A DNA stretch of 64,000 bases from Rhizophagus irregularis (taxonomy: Eukaryota > Glomeromycota > Glomeromycetes > Glomerales > Glomeraceae), in NCBI RefSeq assembly GCF_026210795.1, contig NC_089440.1, positions 744,001 to 808,000 on the forward strand, in the 5' to 3' direction. The position numbers and the translations under genes were made by a program. Of the stretch, positions 35,264 to 48,371 are shown piece after piece. How positions within the stretch are numbered: the stretch's first letter is position 1; the number at the start of each line of letters is the position of its first letter. Below the pieces are notes generated by a model that did not search any database, was not told the DNA's origin, and was given only the letters and a program-made list of their open reading frames with translations.

Positions 35264-37335
35264 TTATTTTCTAGTAATACCTTGTTTATTACCAAATGAA
35301 ATTGTTGAGAATGAATTAATGGATGAACATTTAGAAATTAAATCGCTTAATGGTCTACTTGTATAAATGGCTTCCGGGTGGCATTTTTCAGCAAATTCAG
35401 GTCCAATTTTCTTTGATTCTATCAGGTTTTCTCTTTTTTCCTCAGCTTGATTAAATTCTGCATCATTTTTACCTCTAAAATACCAATTATCAACTGTCAA
35501 ACATATTTCTTTCATAGAAGGCCTTTTTTTGGGATCAGGATCCCAACAACTTTTCATTATATTAGCATAACATTCTGGCGTATCTTCTGTAATTTTGGGA
35601 CGTTCTCCATCAAGAATTTTATAAATAAGATGAATATCATGTTCAACATTAGCAAAAGGTTTACAACCTGTTGTAAGTTCCCACATAATCATACCCAAAC
35701 TATAAATATCAGCTTCTTTAGAAAATGCAGACCCTTTAAATATTTCTGGTGCAATATAAGGTATAACTCCATATATTTCATTATTTGATGATTCATTTTT
35801 TACAGATTGTGATAATCCCAGATCCCCAATTTTCCATGAAAAATCTAATAATATATTTCCGCTGTGGAAATCTCGATGTATAAATTCATTATTATGAATA
35901 TATTCAAGCCTAAATAAAAAAAAGGTTAATAGCTTAAATTTTGAAAATATAATGAATACATTAAAAAATATAAGTACCCCATTGAAATATCTTGTAAAAT
36001 AAGTAATACTGTATTATTATTATTATTCCACGTAAGATTTGTAAAATTCTTTTGTAAATACTTATGTAAATCTCCTTTCGACGCATATTTCATAACTAAT
36101 ATATAATCTTCTAATTCAGGATCTTTTGTAAATCCATAAATTTTAATAATATAGTCATAGAATGTTCGATTAAAACAATGTTGATTTGATCTTAACTATA
36201 AAATTTTATGATTTAATATCAGAGATTAAAGACTAAATTATTTAATAAATTACTTACGCAAGTTTTTAAAATATTCACCTCATTTAAGAAATATTTATTA
36301 TTATTTTTAGAATTTTCAAATCTTTTTAAAATGACAGTTTCATTATAAATTAACCAAGTTGCTTTATATATAATACCATATCCTCCTTTCGTCATTTCTT
36401 TTACATCTTTAAATTGAGAATATGGTATCCACTTAACTGGTTTTACTCTATCTTTTCCTTTAAAAATATAATAGAATAGGTTAATGGTAAATTAAGAATA
36501 TGATATTAACCTAACTGGTTTTACTCTACCTTTTTCTTTAAAAATATAATTTAATAGAGTTGATGGTTCAAAATATTTATCAATGGTTTTTACAAAGTCT
36601 AAACATAAGTTTTCATGCATATTATCATTAAAAAGGAAATCATCAGGATCTCTATCTACGACGTTGTCTATAATAAGTGATATTCTTTTACATTTTTTAC
36701 AATGAGTTTGGCCTGTAAGTCCAAAAATAATGTTTGTTGTTAAGCAATGTCTGCATCCAGTATAAAATATAAGACAATTTGTACAATATTTTTGGCAATG
36801 TGATGTAAATGTTAACTCTGAACTACACATGTTGCAACTAGGAGTATTATGCCACCATGGTAAGTAAAGAATTAAAATTTGTTTTTTAACCAAGGTTGAT
36901 TTTACACATTCAAAAGAAATTAGATAACAATCTGAGCATAATATAGTTCGCCGTATAATTCTTTCCGATGGAGACTTTCCACATAATTGACAATGTTTTT
37001 TACTTTCAACCAGATAATAGTATTTACGTCCTTCTATTTGATTAAAACTTAAAATTCTCAAACGGCTTTCATAGTATTTCTCATATTCATTAAAGTCTAT
37101 TTCGTAATATATGTCCAAGTATATATTATTATCAGTTATATCATCAATATAACGCGAAAAACATTTTTTGCAACATTTTTGATCATAATAAAGAGCCTTA
37201 ATATATATTACTCCACAATTAAAACACTTTTCATCTTCTTTATTAAAAGATATAAAATTTAATTGGTATAGGACTAGATTTCAACCTTGGTGTTGGGTCA
37301 AAAAAATTTTCTTCATTTGTATTTACAAGTTCCAT
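35264..37335 (-). pseudogene. TKL-type protein kinase gene with Cys-rich N-terminus; one frameshift
   Basis: Reading minus, the gene starts at the ATG at 37335 (MELVNTNEENFFDPTPRLKS). The frame must shift by one base at the T4 run 37257-37254 to continue into a Cys-rich region (CFNCG, CKKCFSR, CQLCGKSP, CSDC, CNMC, CTNC, CRHC, CKKC: zinc-ribbon-like). Predicted introns are 36458-36529, 36196-36257 and 35910-35977; exons then add to about 622 residues. The kinase domain has a Gly loop (TKGGYGIIYKATW), VAIK-like VILKRF, the helix-C Glu (LNEVNI), catalytic HRDFHSGN, DLG in place of DFG, PYIAPE and DIYSLGMIMWELTTG. All catalytic residues are present. TKL kinases phosphorylate Ser/Thr or Tyr in signalling. 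Whether the single-base shift is real or an assembly error in a homopolymer is open; the rest looks functional. Confidence 0.75.
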
Positions 37336-38879
37336 TTTAATATATTAATGACTAAAATATGTTATAAATAAATATCTAAATATCGATAACAAATAATTTG
37401 GAAATTGAATGTATTTTATTTATATTTTTATTTATACCTGAAATGAAAGGATGGAAATTTCTGCTGGTGATACCGACGGTGATACAGAAAGTATTTCTGG
37501 ATTTACTCATGGAAAGTTCGTTTTAAATTTAGAAATACTTTATCGAAGGGAAAATGCATAATGATGATGCATTGACTTACTTATTTGATTGAGATGCATA
37601 TGATCAACCAACGGAAGTACTTTTTTTAAGATTGGCGTAAAAAATATTTCATCATAGAAGGTAATAATGGAAACTAAAATGTTACACAAATTAAGAAAAG
37701 AATGAATAAAATATGAAGGAAATCAATAATTGAAACAACTGAACGATTAAAAGAATATTTGTACGACCAATTGGCGTAAAATAATACTATCTAAATGAAT
37801 CAATATCATAATATTGTAAAATGCAAATGAAATCTCAAATTTTCATAATTCTTACATTGTCGTTCATTTAAGGGAATACTCTACATACCCTTAAATGTGT
37901 TACCCAGTAACAATAAACATTCCGTCAATTTTTTACTAATGTAAACTGAATTTTCGTAAACTTAACCTAAAAGGATTAAATTCATATCATGTTTAAAAAG
38001 CCAGGTAATAAATTATCAGTTTACATAACCACCATTATCCGAAGTAATACCCATTTTCCGAGGTTAAATTAAAAAATGATTAAGCAACCTTTATTGTTGT
38101 CGACGTCATAAAAAACGTCAATTTATTTTTCATTGTATTAAGCACTTTTTTATTGCAAACCATAAAAAGTAAAATTATTTAGAAATACATGATTTTCCTT
38201 TAAATTCTAAATCTTTTAATACTATATTATTCACACTAGCCTAATTGGCTATTAACAAATAGTATTTAAAAATAGGATTTTTTAGTAAATAAATAACGGT
38301 CTTGACTATTATTTTTTCTATTTTTATTTATCTTGTTTCTTTATACTTTGATTGATATGTTTGAATTTGTGATATTTATAAGGAATTTCACTTATTATTT
38401 CACAAGTTCAAAGCTAAAATATAATATTTTATTTCTCAATAAATAAATAATTAAATAAATCGTTATATATAAATAACATTTTATAATTATTACATAATTT
38501 ATAATACTAAACTTTATTTAATATTTGGAATAACGACCTCCCCAAAAAAAATTTATAAAAAAAAGAATATTAAATTCGTGTGATCATAGAAACGATGATT
38601 GATTTCAATTTGAAAAATCTTTTTTTTTTGCAATATATAATAATACAATTGAATTCTGAAAAAAAAAACGAAAAAAATATTCGCTGTACACTCAATCCGC
38701 TGATAGACTTACAAGGTAATTGTAAAAAAATTAAGTAAATAATATTAAAAGGAATGAGAGAGGAGATCAAGAATTCAGACAACGAGATACTATTAATAAG
38801 AAAAATAGACTATTTTAAAATATAACGACCTGCTGAAAAAATTTTCCAATACTAAAAATTGACTAATATATTTTTCAGT
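37336..38879. other. Intergenic stretch, nothing recognised
   Basis: Upstream of the kinase gene and downstream of the next BTB-TLDc gene. No supported gene. The 70-codon frame at 38570-38782 lacks protein character. Confidence 0.45.
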
Positions 38880-40379
38880 TTATGATTTCTTTACAATTTG
38901 AAAAACTTCATAATCATCAATATTTGTAATTTCTAATACTGATATTGGAATTTTAATACCAGGATAATTCCTTGAAAAATCATTATTAACCATCCAATGA
39001 GTATTTTTATAATAAAGATAATAACCAAATATTGGACCATAATCTTGATAACAACCTACAGAACATCGACCATTACTATAACCAACTTTCGCAGTTTTCA
39101 TATTCTTTCTATCCATAAAAGAGAATATAAAACTATTTTTTGTAGTTTTATAATCACCACATAAATCCCAATCAAATGGATTAAAACCACCAAAAATTTG
39201 TTCTGATCCTTTAATTTTTACTATAGTTATAGTAGCTCCTATATCATCACAATTTTCATGAAATGCTTCGGCTGTAAAGCCATCTCTACTAGCACGATAA
39301 ATTAAATTAAAATGATAAGGAATACATTTTAAATTATAATATGAATTGGATTTCTTTTCTATCCAACTAGAAAAAATAGCAAAATGTTGAGACTTAACAA
39401 TATATGTATTATATTTTGGATTTCTAGAGGGTTGTATATTATTATCAAGTATTTTATTTGGTGTTGCATGAAAAGCAAGTATGTTATCAATCAAATCTTC
39501 AGGTAGCAATACTCTGAAAGGGTATACCTTTGAATGAAAATCTTCTGAAGATATTTGATAAAATCTAATTAAAGGAATGAAATCTTGAAAAGTACTTTTC
39601 ATAATTGCGATTTCTTCATTATTCCATTTATTAACATCTTGTTGAATGGTAGGATGTTGGGTAAAACTCCATTTGATCAAGTTATCCCATATAACAATTT
39701 CATCCAACATTAAATCATCCCGGTTTAATAAGAATTTCAATAAAGGTTCTTTTAACTTAATTAAATTATCAGGATTGAATAATATATCTGGTTTATCACA
39801 AATTGTTTCAAGAAAATAATCCCATAATCTTGAGAAAGTATCACATTGATGAACTGAATGTACAATTTCAAGAATTTCAACGGGATTTTGTTGCAAAATT
39901 TCATGTTGATGATTAATTAAATAATCTTGAATACAAGGGATTAATGTTTGGATATTGAGTTCATCCACAGCGACTAAAAGATTCAATAATTCTGGATTTT
40001 TTAAATTTTTTAAATCAACTTTTCCACAATAAATAAATCTAAATAATAATAATAATTTTTTTTTTAAAAAAAAAATATTATAATTTTTAAAATAACAAAT
40101 GTTAAATTTTTTTTTTATACATTACCTTAAAACAATTTTAAATATTTGAGGAGAAACGTTAGGTTTTTTAAAAATAAATTTTCCATCTTTTTTAATAGCC
40201 CATTCATTAGAGAATGCCGCACGAAAATATTGTGACCTAATGCGTAATATGAATGAATGAGCATAAATTTCCTTCATATTATCATTTTCACCAGCGTATA
40301 TAATAACATCATATCCTTTATCAATTTCAAGTAATTTTTCATAATCATTAATAAGATCTTTAGAATATTCAAAAGACAT
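38880..40379 (-). CDS. BTB-BACK-TLDc domain protein (two exons)
   Basis: Coding sequence is complement(38880..40038, 40126..40379), 470 residues. The 87-nt intron at 40039-40125 splits an Arg codon in phase 2. The start at 40379 (MSFEYSKDLINDYEKLLEID) matches the paralog at 9211; an in-frame ATG four codons upstream is less likely. The BTB core is GYDVIIYAGENDNMKEIYAHS, then SQYFRAAFSNEWAIKKDGKF. BACK has IWDNLIKWSFTQHPTIQQDV. TLDc has LIYRASRDGF, NCDDIGATITIVKIK, VGYSNGRCSVGCYQDYG and DDYEVFQIVKKS. It is most like the genes at 6750 and 9211. A conserved promoter motif lies 79 bp upstream (40458-40474). Confidence 0.92.
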
Positions 40380-40457
40380 TTTTGTTTTCAAAAATAAATA
40401 TAATTTTTTTAAAAAATAGGGTTAAGTTCATAATTCGGAGTATAAATACATAATTAT

Positions 40458-40474
40458 TCATATGGTCGCACAAA
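40458..40474 (-). promoter_or_regulatory. Conserved BTB-TLDc upstream motif
   Basis: On the minus strand it reads TTTGTGCGACCATATGA, 79 bp before the ATG at 40379. Confidence 0.55.
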
Positions 40475-42079
40475 TGATATTAGGTGCATTAAGATTTGTA
40501 TTCTTCTTTTAGATATAATTTACTCAAAATTAATTGGATGATTGTCCTATTCGTGTAACATTTTTGCCTTTGTGTAGAATATAACTACAATGACTTATAT
40601 AGTTTAGGAATAGTATGAATTATGAGAAAAAAAAAATACTTTTGCCAAAAATAATTAATTAAAACAAATAATAAAATTTTATTTCTTATATAAATTTAAA
40701 TTATTAAATTTAGCAATTGTATTACTAAATAATATTCTATGTAAATAGTATTCACGATATTTGTGATTACAAAACAAGCTTACTTGATCACTCAAGACCT
40801 GTTTCATGCTGTGAAATGAAAAAATTAAATATTTGTAGCGCAGTAATTACATGGAAATACCATCACATTTCTGAATGTTCAAAAGTAATCCTAAACAGGG
40901 CAAACTTTGGTTAAATGCAAGGGTTTTTGGATTAAGTAAATTAAATAAAATACTGAAATTATGGCGGGAGACAAAGGATTTTTGCTGATAAATAAACACA
41001 TTTGTACCATTATGAAAATGATTGGACAATCTTTCAAACTAGTAACTTGTTATTAAATTAATTTATACCTGTCAAAAATTTATTTTATCTATCTGAAATG
41101 TTAAATTTGCTGCGGAATATGCGGAAAAAATGCAATTGTTGTGAAAATAATCTACCTTATAAATATAACCCGAAATCAATGATTAGGAGTTATCTTAGTA
41201 TTGTTCGGGTCGGGTCTGGAGATGATGCTGGTACAACTTAAGACTCTCATTAATATTCATAAACATTTAATTAGATTTAGTTATGAGAGTTAAATTGGAG
41301 CAGCCTTAAACAATGAGGTTGAATAATTAATTGTGATATAAAATTAGGAGAAAATGTTTATAACTATAAGCTTTTTTGGTGATCTCCGTCATTATAAAAC
41401 AATTGCATTAACGTGCAAATATTTTTTCAATTATTTACTATACTATGAGGTTTCGTTCACTATGAACCGTAAAAAGGCCTTAATATCATTGTAATTTAAG
41501 GCTGGGTTTCATTTCAATCCTTAAGCATATTTTCTGATTATATTTATCAGTAATATTTATGATGTAAATTTAAACAAACGTTGTTTATATTTCAATGTTC
41601 AATTATCAACATAGTTTCTCAATACAATAAACTGAAGGAAAAAAAATTTTTTTTTAGTATCATCTAAATTGGACAAGCTAAAACACATGCATTTTATTCG
41701 AATAACAAATTTAAATTAAGTAGTAACGATTGATGGTTATGATGAAATATTATTAATTACGCTATAGAAACTAACGTTTAACGTTCTGAATTTTTTTAAG
41801 TATCGTTTCAAAAATTTTATTTATAAGCCCTAAATACATTATAAATAGTTTGGTTTTGACATTTAAAGGTTTTTATAATAATCAATGAATACGGAATAAT
41901 TATTGATAAAAATTCTAAATAGAAATTATAGTGATAATTTGTATAATACGGTGTTGCAATTTTTTCATGTGTTTCTAATAACCCGAGAAATTGTATGAAT
42001 ATAAAATAACTGTATATTTTGAAACTTTCATTACATTATCAAATATAAATAAATAGATTCATTAATTTGTTTTTTCTGA
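40475..42079. other. Gene-free stretch; its end is homologous to BTB-TLDc 3' flanks
   Basis: No gene supported. From about 41740 to 42070 the sequence resembles the 3' flank of the BTB-TLDc gene at 52440-52810 (for example AAATATTATTAATTACGCTATA, TAGAAATTATAGTGATAATTTGTA and the GAGAAATTGTATGAAT block), which marks the remains of one duplicated unit. A 60-codon minus-strand frame at 40847-41029 is too weak to call. Confidence 0.4.
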
Positions 42080-42240
42080 TTTCTTATAATTCGAAAGCTT
42101 CATCTATATTTACACCTATGATTGTTGGAAATACCAAATTACTAATACTAGCGATACTAAGATAATAATTATTACTAATATCCCAAAATTATCATTACTT
42201 TGATGACAACATCCATAAAATCCGATTAAATAGTCTGCAA
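42080..42240 (-). pseudogene. Relic of a TLDc C-terminus (BTB-TLDc subfamily B)
   Basis: On the minus strand the segment reads roughly WDISNNYYLSIASISN, then a stretch ending NIDEAFEL and a stop. It corresponds to WNINNNNYSDIGISS, then NANTDDYEVFQVIK, of the gene at 45016. The downstream flank is homologous too. The rest of the gene is not found, so this is a strongly decayed 3' remnant. Confidence 0.4.
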
Positions 42241-42959
42241 TCATATTTTTATCAATCATGCGATGTCATCATACCATAATATAAATAATCCCTAATATAA
42301 AAGTCCTTAACAATCGCAATGACAATATATTTATATTTTTAATCGTACTTTTCATCATAGTCATATCAATACGAGTTCGAGGTGTAATAACAATGGAGGG
42401 ACTCTTAGACAGCGCTATTTATATGATTTTTGCAAGTGTATTCATGTTCTAAGTAAAATGAAACTTAAACTCCCGACTGGGCAAACTACAAAAAAAACTC
42501 GAGCAAGTTACGGAACTGGATGGGAGAATGAAAGTACTGTAGTATGAAAACCGTATACAGTATAAAATATGTGATGGCATATTTCGACTATTTCTGATGA
42601 ATATATAACTTTATTTCCTAGTCATCCGCAAAAAAAGTTATATAACTAAATATTTGGATGATTGATTAAAACGAAAGAAAAAAAGTATTCACCTACGAAA
42701 ATATACAAAGTTGTTGGTTTAGTTCTGGACAATTGTGCTTTAGCGTCGCATTAAATAACCTAATATCCGCGTTCCATTACTCTTTAGTCCTGCTAAGTCT
42801 TATAAAATTAGGGATTAATTTTATACCACTTAAATATATTTTATTTATTATGATATAGAATGTTTACATAGTTATAAAAAATCATACCAATATTAAAAAA
42901 TTTATCATGTTAACATTTATTTGAATCCATACAAAATCTTAGAAATTATATTTTTGACA

Positions 42960-44090
42960 ATTCTTTGTGATTTATTTATATTCTTCTGTTAAATCTAAAT
43001 ATTCATCATAATTGGGTTCATAGTTTTAATAACATAAAGTGTCTGTTTTTCCAATTATCAAGAAATAATTTTAAAGATTCAAATCTAGGTGCCTCGTCAG
43101 AACGAAATTTGTTTAAAATAATTATTACCATTGTCAATAATTGCTATTCCTGATCAATAATTTAAGGTAATTCAGATTAGGACTATTTTGATAAATATTC
43201 TGAATGATACATTTATTGATATTCTTATGTAATCAACTTTCATCTCTTTAAGAATCCATTTGTATTTTTAATTAAGCTTGCTTAACGACTAGCTTTAAAT
43301 TTTGTAATAACGGTAATGATAAATTCCCATATATTGTCGTTACATTTTTAAGTCTAGCAGCATCCAATTCTAATCTATTTAATTTTATTAAAGATAAAAT
43401 CTTAAAATGTCGTATATAATTTGCATGTTTAACCGATGAATTTTCAAGATATCTGCAAAATAATTCATCACATCGTGTATGATGCAACTGAACATTATTT
43501 TCATAATTATTATTATCTTCTCCAATGATAAGTTCTAGTTCTTTAATTGTATTGTATAATTCTATTAATCCATTTAAAACATTATCATTAATATTAGACT
43601 ATAGTCGAGAAATTCAAGTTCTGAAAGCAGAGTTTGATATCAGGGATAAAGATGATAAGGTATATAAAGGTGTTGATTCTAGTATTTTCGTTAATAATAA
43701 AAAGTTTAAGTATTTCTTCTATAGTACTATTGATATTTTCATTTAAATTATATAAATTTAACTATCTATAAAACAAATGTAGTCAAATAAAGATCCTTGA
43801 CAAGGATTTGTCATAAAATCAACGCATTGTTTCTTTAGATTATTTCTCGATTCATCTGATAAGTGTGAAATAATCATGTTTAAGAATAATTTCTTTCCTA
43901 ATTTATTTCCTTTCAAATATCCCCAAGAATTTCTCCATAAAATTGGAATGATTGGTTCACACCAAGTTTTATTATGAAAAAAGGGTTTTTTTTATCATTT
44001 TGTAATTTTTAAAAATTAAATAAGAATATCAATTTAATTTGTTTTAAAAAAATTATTTTTTTGTTAAAGTTGGGTGGTGCGATCAAATGA
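42960..44090 (-). pseudogene. F-box/LRR pseudogene, paralog of the gene at 3574
   Basis: Minus-strand blocks match the F-box gene at 3574 along its length. NKTWCEPIIPILWRNSWGYL (near 43980) compares with its NKTWCETIVPILWRNPW. Further on come IISHLSDESRNN, EEILKLF-INENTR, the block LNRLELDAARLKNVTTIYGN (near 43370), LLQNLKLVV, and APRFESLKLFLDNWKNRH (near 43100-43040). Upstream homology reaches about 44090 (TGTCATTTGATCGC...AACTTTAAC). The stretch that should hold the ATG and the first F-box residues is altered, so no start codon remains, and several frameshifts and stops interrupt the body. Confidence 0.75.
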
Positions 44091-45015
44091 CACAATATTT
44101 ACAGTTAAATGCTCTGATTACGTACTATTCATCAACAAATGATTCAGACGAACGATCCCGTGTCGTTTGTCATATATGTGAAATACAAATATAAGTTTAA
44201 CCGAAAAGCGATTGCAATTCACACGATAATCTTATTACAGTAATTATAATAACATTTTGACGTATTTATGTATAGCAGTATATGTTGAAAATGCGTTTAT
44301 TATGTAAAACTGGTAATGTCAGTCGATAACTGGTCAGTGAGATCAACCGGCTATAGGTTTTGCCAGCTTTTGAAAACGTCCTCACATGTATTATAAGTAT
44401 GATGTTGTAATCCTTAGAATATTAAATATAATAGTTTTATCATTAGAAAATTTACAATAAATTGTGTGTAGCACTATAAAAATACAGCCGATGACTCAAT
44501 AATCCTAAACTTAATCATGAACAACAGTAGATTAATGAAATGAAACAAGTCTTTGTTGAAAAATTGATGCAGATTTTATATCAAAATAATTTACAACGTA
44601 TCAAAACTTTCAAAATCAAAGTTAGTTTATATTTAAAACCGAAATGTTAGATTACGCTGTGAAATTCCGTTTGTGAATAATATCTTTGTTAGAGAGCGAA
44701 AAAACTATTGTTGCCGCATAATGTTTGAAGAAAATCACATGATTAATCTAATATTTTGATCATTAATTATGAGGACTGCCGTATAAATCATAGTTTAAAT
44801 CTTTTATTGTTGCCATTATAAAACAATTTCACTAGCGCGCAAATTTTTTTTTCCATTGTGTATTATACAATCTTTTCTATATTATCTTGAATCATTCATT
44901 TATAACCATAAATTTTAATTTTATTGAGTCTAATTTTTTAGTCGTAGTTAAGACATTTCATTTTCAAACTATAACAAATATTTTTCGATTATTTTTATAC
45001 GTGCTGTGTATCGAT
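44091..45015. other. Spacer, nothing recognised
   Basis: No gene. A segment near 44810-44850 (CATTATAAAACAATTTCACT, then GCGCAAAT) also occurs near 41392-41425, so part of this spacer is duplicated. Confidence 0.4.
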
Positions 45016-46499
45016 TTATTTTATAACTTGAAAAACTTCATAATCATCTGTATTTGCATTAACTTTTGATGAAATACCAATATCAGAATAATTATTGTTA
45101 TTAATATTCCAAAAAGTACCATCTCTGGCATGAAAAAAAAAACTGCCAAACACTGGTCCATGTTGTGTGTAACAACCTATAGAACTTTGACCATTACTAT
45201 AGCCTGCTTTTGCAGTTTTTACGTTATTTCTATCTGTAAATGAGAATATAAAACTGTCTCTCGTACTTTTCTCTTTACCGTCTGCTGATTCCCAATCAAA
45301 TGGATTATACCCACCAACTATTTGCTCTGTCCCATTAATTTTTACTATTACTATAGTTGCTCCTTTATTATCACATTTATCATGAAATGCTTTTGTTGTA
45401 TTACCATCCCTGCTAGCCCTGTATAAGAGATTAAATTCGTAAGGAATGGTTTCAGTAGTATACTTGTTATTTTCCTTTTTTTTATCAATCCAATTTGCAA
45501 AAAGCACTAAATAATCCTGAATATTTTGATTAATTAAAACAGAATCGAATTGATTCTTGGGACGTCTCGGTGAAACTTTGAGAGTTGGTGTATATCCAGA
45601 AACCATATGAAACTTTAAAATATCATCTCTTAATTCCTTTGATAAAACCTTTTTATAAGGTTTAACCTTGTTGAAATAATCATCGGATGATATTTCATAA
45701 AATCTAATTAAAGGAATAAATTTATAAAGAATTCTTTGAAAATGGTTAAAATTTTCTTGATTCCATTTAGTAACATCTTGACCAAGAGTTTTTTCTTGGG
45801 CTAGTCCCCATTTGATTAAATTTTCCCAAACTTCAATTTCGGCTAAATTCAAATCATCTCGTTTTAAAATGACTTCTAATAAAGGGGCGGGTAAATTAAT
45901 AAACTTATCGGAATTGAACAAAATTTTAGGATCAGAACAAATTGTCTCCAAGCAAAATTCTTGTAGATTAACAAGTGATTTATTATAATAAACAATTTGA
46001 AGAATTCCAACTGGATCATTTTGTAAGAATTGTTGGTAATTTTCAACAATAAAGTCTTCGGTAATTTTAGTTAATTGTTTCAACTTCAGTTCATCGGAGA
46101 CGATCATAATATCCAAAAGCTCAGTTCCGGTTTTATTATTGATATTAATATGACCAGTATAAAGATACCTTGTTAATAAAAAAAATTAAACATGTATAAA
46201 CAAATTTAATTCTTATATTTCGTACAGGAATTTGAATTAACTTACTTAAGGATAGCATCAAAAGCTTGGGGAGTAATATTTTGTTTCTTAATTATATATT
46301 TTCCATCTTTCTTCTCTATATTTTCAGAAGATAGTATTTCGTTAAAATATTCGGATCTAAAGCGTAAGATAATAGAGTGTAAATGAAATTCCTTAAAATC
46401 ATGTTCTTTTCCAACTTGAAGAATAACATTATAATCTGTTTCAGTTTTAAGTATTTCTTCAAGCGCTTTTATGACATCAGATTCAAATTTATACGACAT
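45016..46499 (-). CDS. BTB-BACK-TLDc domain protein, subfamily B (two exons)
   Basis: Coding sequence is complement(45016..46168, 46246..46499), 468 residues. The 77-nt intron at 46169-46245 (GTAAGT...ACAAG) splits a Lys codon in phase 2. It belongs to a divergent subfamily with the copies at 52826 and 56875. The BTB core is DYNVILQVGKEHDFKEFHLH and SEYFNEILSSENIEKKDGKY, and the BTB exit reads LYTGHINI instead of IYCGKI-L. BACK has VWENLIKWGLAQEKTLGQDV. TLDc has LLYRASRDGN, KCDNKGATIVIVKING, YSNGQSSIGCYTQHGPVFG and DDYEVFQVIK. The promoter differs from the other subfamily: GCGCAATTTATGTAAATCA-like sequence about 100 bp upstream is shared only with the gene at 54300. Confidence 0.92.
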
Positions 46500-47864
46500 G
46501 ATTCAACTAATATTATAATCTTCTATCAAAGAAACAAAACGAAGGAACGTAAGGAGTTTAAAAGAAAGCGAAGCTTTTTTTTAAAAAAAATGCAAGTAGG
46601 CGCAATTTATGTAAATCATTGATTATAAATGGAAAATAGAATGAATTATGATTTATCGCTGTTTTCAATTTAGTGCGACCTCCCTAATTTTAATCGTATT
46701 TTTCACGTGATTATCAACATTTATAGCTGTATCACGTGGTTAAAAATAAAAGAAAAAAAGTAAATATTAAAATTTAATAACTATGTTTCCTGCGATTCAA
46801 TTTGAATAATTTTTAATATTCTAAAAGAACAAACAAAGCTTGTCCTATATTTCATTATCTTAATCTAACATGACTATACATGGTTATAAGTTATAACCAT
46901 TCAAATATACATAACAGATAACTGATAATATTAATTAAAGCATAAATTATGGTTTATTTATTAAACTTAAACCTATTAAAATATAACGAAAAATACTTAA
47001 TTAACATTTGTTTAGATTATATAATTAAATAAAAATAATGTTTTTTTCGAAAGTATAACTTTTGAATAAAAAGAAAATCGAAGGAAATCTGTAAAATTTC
47101 ATAACTTGAAAACCTGGTAAACATCATTCTTATAACCTTGCAATTGTATAGTTTGTCATAAAAAGTTTATAAAATCATGGGAAATTCGTGAGAAATAAAC
47201 TTAACAAGAAACTTTTATTAGAAGTAATTGAAAAAAATGAGGAAATCAAATTCTAGTTACATAATTAGGGGTCGCATTGAAAAAGGCGATAAAAAAAAAG
47301 TTATTTACTATTAGCATAGTAAATAACTAATACAACGATTTCAGCCAAATAATGTTTATCTGTTATTAATTTTAGCCAAATTAATTTTAATTCCGGACAA
47401 AAATTTATAATAATCAGTTGGAAAAATTTTTTGACCTCAATATTAAAACAAAACAAAGTTAATAGAACTTATTACCTTAGAAAAGGTTAACGATTTACGA
47501 AAAAATTTTTTGGTAGATACCATATTCGCACTTTTGATTTTCTGTTTGTAAAATTGATTAAACAAGTAACCTGACTTATCCGCTTTGTGACTTCGAATAG
47601 GTTGTTACATTGTGTACATCAATCAAGCTTTTGTTATTTTTACTCCTTCTACTATGCTACAATGTTAAACTAGCAAAATGAAGCTTACAAAGGGTGTTCA
47701 CGTTTTCAAACTATGAAGAAGTTCTAAGTGAAAGGCGTGTTGCCTTAAGAAAGCCTTTAAGTTCTGAAATAAACTTAAATAGCTCCGCTCAAAAAAAAAA
47801 AATAAATAAAAACTTGAGAGCTGAATAGGATAATTAGCTATAAGTAATTAACGTTTTAATTTAC
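46500..47864. other. 5' flank of the subfamily-B gene, duplicated at 54301
   Basis: No gene. From about 46540 to 47600 the sequence is homologous, in order, to 54340-54640: the AAGCTTTTTTT-ATGCAAGTAGGCGC block, the TCAGCC-AATTTTAG-CAAATTAATTT block and the CCTGACTTATC block. This shows that the whole gene unit with its upstream flank was duplicated. Confidence 0.5.
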
Positions 47865-48371
47865 TTAATTGCCGATCCGCCTAAAGATCGGCACTGCGTT
47901 AATAAAATTCGGGTTAATAGCAATAATAAAAAAAAAGCATTTTTTATATCTCGCGCGCGGAATAAGTTTCCACCCATTTTACAAACAGAAATACCACAAT
48001 CTGAATGCATTGTACAATAATTGTACAAACTTTTGTACAAGGTATTTTTAAATTTAAAATATATAGTACGATATTTCTAACAATGTATTATTTAATATTA
48101 ATTTATTTGCAAACAATTGTAAAATAAATATATATATAATATCTTTTCCAATGAATCTTATAAATTTTCATAATATTTTCACAAAATTTTATCACTGTTT
48201 ATCTATATATAAAATTGTACAAAATAATTTACAATAAATTTCACAATTAATTATTTAAATATATATTGTAACAAATAATTTACAATAAATTTTGCAATTA
48301 ATAAAATCATTAGCCATTGATTTTTTATAATTATAATTTATAATTATAACCAGGCTTTCGTAAAGTATTAA

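Noticed and set aside
40847-41029. 60-codon minus-strand frame
   Set aside because: No homology inside the window and no splice or promoter support.
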